NCBI GenBank assembly: GCA_958477465.1
Contig: CAUEFX010000032.1
Coordinates: 1-45,167, forward strand
Length of the DNA: 45,167 bases
Reading direction: 5' to 3'
DNA from: an uncultured Bacteroides sp.
Lineage (GTDB): Bacteria > Bacteroidota > Bacteroidia > Bacteroidales > Bacteroidaceae
The position numbers and the translations under genes are program-made. Position 1 is the stretch's first letter. Each line of letters starts with the position of its first letter. The notes beneath the pieces were generated by a model. That model made no database searches and was not told the origin of the DNA. It saw only the letters and a list, made by a program, of their open reading frames with translations. Shown here piece after piece: positions 42,739 to 45,167 of the stretch.

Positions 42739-43002
42739 TTAGTTCACTCTACCTCTTTTATTCCGTAACTTGTTACCTTTTACCGACATGTCCCGGAAAC
42801 GGATTCGGCCTTTGTTCTGATCTGCTTTAACCGCAACTTGCCATGACCATCCTTCCGTACAGCTTCTTCTTCTTTTGTCAAAGCACTCCTGCTTTGACAA
42901 AATGTCAATATGATATTTAAGTTTGTTCAGAATCCCTTTTTTAAAGTAATGGATAGGACTGATACCGAAAATCTCCTCCATTCCCATATTGGAAAATCCC
43001 AA
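42739..43002 (-). pseudogene. Possible remnant ORF within copy B
   Basis: An 87-codon frame with no recognised domain and a basic C-terminus. Part of it (GILNKLKYHIDIL) is echoed on the same strand of copy A near 1900-1950 (EILHKLKCHIDIL, then a stop). The shared peptide suggests the decayed remains of a common gene rather than a working one. No ribosome-binding site is evident. Confidence 0.35.
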
Positions 43003-43193
43003 AAGGCATCAACTCGTCCGATTGCCTGTCGTAAAGACCTATGTTTTCGTATTCTGCTTACATATTGTTCGAAGAACATGCATGCATTGTTCTTTATTCT
43101 ATTTCAAAGCAGTCTGATTTTCTTCTTCTGTTAGCGTAGGAAGCGCCCCCGCCAAGACAGAATATGTTTTTCCCGTAGAGACTCTTATGGTTT

Positions 43194-43224
43194 CTCGTAG
43201 AGGAACGAGTCGTTCCTCTACGAG
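43194..43224. repeat. 31-bp palindrome in copy B
   Basis: CTCGTAGAGGAACGA (43194-43208) and its exact reverse complement (43210-43224) flank a single G at 43209. Copy A has the same arms with C at the centre. Confidence 0.9.
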
Positions 43225-43310
43225 AAACTGAACTTTTCTCCCGGAGAAAAATGAATAAATCTCTTCGGGAAAAGTGCATATCTATCCTCTTTTACATGGA
43301 AATATGCAGG

Positions 43311-43347
43311 AAAAAGTGCATATTATTCATTCTTTTATGCACTTTTT
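43311..43347. repeat. Hairpin in copy B with a compensatory change
   Basis: AAAAAGTGCAT (43311-43321) pairs with ATGCACTTTTT (43337-43347) across a 15-nt loop. Relative to copy A, one stem pair has changed from G-C to A-T on both sides. Confidence 0.75.
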
Positions 43348-43524
43348 TCTCTATTTGCCGCATTTTATTCAAAGTGTGTGTTAGTGAAAACAGTAATATG
43401 TAGGAATAATGTCATTCTATTTGCGCTTTTTGTAGCTTTGGGTCACATTGATTTATGCCGGATAAGACTTAGGATAGGGTAGGGGGCATTTAAGTGAAAC
43501 TATATGATAAGCCGACATTAATAC

Positions 43525-43842
43525 AACAACAGTTCAGAGAGTGACTCATTATAAGTTGTTTTTGTTTTAGTGCAAATACGACAAAGCGGCATTGGCTGCA
43601 ACAGACCAGAGGATAGCTCATGATGGATTGTTTCTATTTTAGATTTTCAACGGTTTGACACGACCGTTTGAGGAATAAATATTTAATGGAGTATTTGAAG
43701 AATAGCAGCAACGATTTGACAACCGTGCTATTTTCAGCGCTTTGCGGTGCTATGCTGTCAAATAACTCTCTCTAAATGCAAAGGTAGAACAATTTCTGAG
43801 GTATAATAATTATAGAGAATGAAGATATTCGACCGTTCTATA
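43525..43842. other. Gene-free DNA right of copy B
   Basis: No gene is seen. On the minus strand TACCTTTG (43779-43786) matches the -7 consensus, but no gene follows it. Short related strings (ACGGTTTGACACGACCGT near 43650 and ACGATTTGACAACCGT near 43713) recur. Confidence 0.4.
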
Positions 43843-43879
43843 CAAAAATAGCCCAAAGGTCAAAGAGACTAATGGGCTA
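43843..43879 (-). terminator. Intrinsic terminator of the RibD-C/DHFR-like gene
   Basis: On the minus strand TAGCCCA (43879-43873) pairs perfectly with TGGGCTA (43855-43849), followed by TTTTTG (43848-43843). It lies 61 bases after the stop codon. Confidence 0.8.
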
Positions 43880-43939
43880 CTAAAGTCTGTGCTAAAGTTA
43901 TTCTACCTTCGTCTATATACGTAAGAATCTTTCATTCCA

Positions 43940-44629
43940 TTATTGTTTTTGTCCTCTCATTTTATAACGCAACCAAAGAATGCCTGTTTCCCATTGCTCC
44001 ACGCTTTCAAGTTTTAGTCGGTAAGGATTACATTCCTTGTTGGTGATTCCATCGAACACGGCAGTTTGACCTTTACGCCCGTCAATGCCGGGAGCTAACA
44101 TTATGCTGACCTCGTCAATCAATCCGGCTTCCAGGAAACCTCCACAAATATGTCCGCCACCAACAAGTGCCACTTGCTTGACACCGAACTGATCATGCAG
44201 GATTTCCATGGCTTTGGGTAGATCAATTCGGTCTTTACCTACGGCAATCCACGATATACCTAAAAGGCGTAGTGTATCTAAATAGGTTTGAGATACTTGT
44301 TCACTAACAATGCAAAGTACGGGATGACCATCTGCTGTATTGGATTGCCAATCCAACTTTCCGTATGTATCAACAACAATCGTATATTCATCGGATGAAT
44401 GTGCAATGTGTATTGATTCGTGAAAAATCGGTTGTTCATTCGTTCTTTCGCGTTCATTTTTGACTGCCGGACATTCAAGAGCTGCAGTCACTCTACCTGA
44501 AAGTTTGGAGCAATGTCCCAATTTCTCCAGTGCTACATAATATTCGTCTGTACTTAATTGTCCCACCATAGGACAGTCTATGCGACCATCAATAGAGGTC
44601 ATCATATGGGCAATGATATAGGGTTTCAT
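43940..44629 (-). CDS. RibD C-terminal/dihydrofolate reductase-like protein
   Basis: This 229-residue protein has the RibD_C fold: PYIIAHMMTSIDGRIDC at the start (the substrate-site S-x-D-G-R), YTIVVDTYGKLDW, then LGISWIAVGKDRIDLPKAMEIL and the NADPH-site VALVGGGHICGGFLEAGLIDEV, with VSIMLAPGIDGRKGQTAVF. Family members reduce ribosylamino-pyrimidines in riboflavin synthesis or act as general NADPH reductases. As a single-domain form without the RibD deaminase, it is probably a stand-alone reductase of unknown substrate. A -7 box and an operator-like palindrome lie just upstream, and a terminator downstream, so it is a single-gene unit. Confidence 0.92.
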   Translation of the reverse strand: MKPYIIAHMMTSIDGRIDCPMVGQLSTDEYYVALEKLGHCSKLSGRVTAALECPAVKNERERTNEQPIFHESIHIAHSSDEYTIVVDTYGKLDWQSNTADGHPVLCIVSEQVSQTYLDTLRLLGISWIAVGKDRIDLPKAMEILHDQFGVKQVALVGGGHICGGFLEAGLIDEVSIMLAPGIDGRKGQTAVFDGITNKECNPYRLKLESVEQWETGILWLRYKMRGQKQ

Positions 44630-44670
44630 ATTTCAACTGTATTCTAATTTATTTGACTTCAATTCAGGTA

Positions 44671-44678
44671 CAAATTTA
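44671..44678 (-). promoter_or_regulatory. -7 box for the RibD-C/DHFR-like gene
   Basis: The minus strand reads TAAATTTG, an exact match to TAnnTTTG, 42 bases before the ATG at 44629. Confidence 0.6.
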
Positions 44679-44702
44679 ATATATAAATCTCGATTTATAT
44701 AT
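44679..44702 (-). promoter_or_regulatory. Operator-like palindrome next to the -7 box
   Basis: ATATATAAATC (44679-44689) and GATTTATATAT (44692-44702) form a perfect 11-bp inverted repeat with a 2-base centre, directly upstream of the -7 box, where it would cover the -33 region. This is the layout of a repressor binding site. Confidence 0.55.
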
Positions 44703-44712
44703 CGGTGTGATA

Positions 44713-44763
44713 AGAAAATGTCAAGATCATCCGTGTCTTTGTGGCGTGACCTTGACGTTTTCT
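44713..44763. repeat. 17-bp imperfect inverted repeat
   Basis: AGAAAATGTCAAGATCA (44713-44729) and TGACCTTGACGTTTTCT (44747-44763) are inverted with 15 of 17 matches and a 17-base loop. It may end transcripts entering from the right or be a protein binding site; no gene edge explains it. Confidence 0.55.
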
Positions 44764-45167
44764 AAGAGGAAAGATAACGCTTTATGTCCGAATCATTTTG
44801 TTGTACAGCTCAAAATAACAAAAAATGTTCAAAGTCTTCAGCCTTTATGTGATTGTAACGGTTGTGGAACAAGGGTGGCGTGTATGTACGGTGTCTGCTT
44901 GTCACAACACCACTCACCAAGCTTGCCTTCATTGGTGATGTGTTCCTTGTCTACATACATACGTCTACATACACCCACTCACCCGCGCTCATGCTCCGTG
45001 TTATCTATACACCCGCTCACTCGCGCCCACCCGCGCTCACCCGCGCCCCCATGCGCGCGCAATATGCGCGCATATATATAATTGTGTCCCCTTCCTTCCC
45101 CTCTTTTTCGTGTCTGAATTTTTATGTTCTACAACATATTTCATAATCAGCCCTTTAGCGATTTATT
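44764..45167. other. Right-edge region without a gene; GC-rich low-complexity tract
   Basis: The open frames here have low-complexity Pro/His/Thr-rich translations and no domain. Bases about 44960-45060 hold repeats of CACCCGCGCTCA type, and then CGCGCGCAATATGCGCGCAT (inverted repeat TGCGCGC / GCGCGCA) at about 45051-45072. The composition is far from the AT-rich surroundings. Confidence 0.5.

Larger units (their letters stand above)
42885..43525 (+). repeat. Diverged direct repeat, copy B (right)
   Basis: It aligns with 1890-2555 in the same orientation. The core (about 43166-43252) is nearly identical to copy A. The flanks carry the same ordered landmarks: TGACAAAATGTCAATATG (about 42895), ATTCTATTTCAAAGCAG (about 43097), the palindrome (43194-43224), the hairpin (43311-43347) and a CCGGATAAG...GTGAAAC stretch (about 43458-43500). 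Confidence 0.75.

Noticed and set aside
43779..43786. TACCTTTG box on the minus strand considered as a promoter
   Set aside because: No gene follows it on that strand within several hundred bases; an unrecognised small RNA cannot be excluded.
44707..45146. Two overlapping open frames on the plus strand
   Set aside because: Low-complexity Pro/His/Thr/Ser translations caused by the repeat tract; no sign of a real protein.

Overview
The window looks like a chromosomal segment of a gut Bacteroidales organism, probably Bacteroides or a close relative. The grounds are a SusC/SusD pair, a FecR-type anti-sigma factor with an ECF sigma factor, -7 boxes of the form TAnnTTTG, signal peptides on glycoside hydrolases, and T9SS-like C-terminal tails. 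The species cannot be fixed from the sequence alone.

Layout. (1) 1-971: the end of an AlbA_2/AAA_4-type ATP-binding protein and a small XRE regulator, both typical of accessory DNA. (2) 972-2757: gene-poor DNA with a perfect hairpin, a cluster of overlapping inverted repeats, and copy A of a diverged repeat. (3) 2812-27732: a polysaccharide utilisation locus (PUL). It has an ECF sigma gene (+); a leftward group of symporter, FecR, GH13 and a large DUF4886/GLUG protein; a rightward pair of EEP phosphatase/nuclease and GH97; and a leftward main operon of SusC (with STN domain), SusD, secreted TIM barrel, beta-helix protein, EEP-beta-helix fusion and GH31. The two arms meet at a perfect bidirectional terminator at 14079-14124. 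(4) 28041-38370: a tightly coupled nine-gene leftward operon for synthesis of a surface glycan or glycoconjugate (epimerase, five known or probable glycosyltransferases plus one probable GT-B protein counted among them, NodB-like deacetylase, methyltransferase, radical SAM/SPASM protein). It is preceded by a leader of about 460 nt that is purine-rich in the RNA and holds a possible attenuator. (5) 39109-41290: a three-gene redox/hydrolase operon (flavodoxin, flavin reductase, alpha/beta hydrolase). (6) 41291-43939: about 2.6 kb of decayed, repeat-rich DNA with a nested pair of MITE-like elements, pyrimidine tracts, two arrays of 22-nt period, a 29-bp inverted repeat, and copy B of the diverged repeat. 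(7) 43940-44629: a RibD-C/DHFR-like reductase with its own terminator and an operator-like palindrome, then a GC-rich low-complexity tract to the right edge.

How it fits together. GH13, GH31 and GH97 point to an alpha-linked glycan, SusC/SusD to its uptake, and STN-SusC/FecR/ECF sigma to trans-envelope induction. Two secreted EEP-family enzymes, a secreted TIM barrel and a symporter lacking the acidic-substrate arginine suggest that the substrate is not plain starch and may carry phosphoester groups; that is inference. The PUL and the glycan-synthesis operon lie together between two ~650-bp diverged direct repeats. These repeats share a 31-bp palindrome and a hairpin with a compensatory base change, and they are the most unusual structure in the window.
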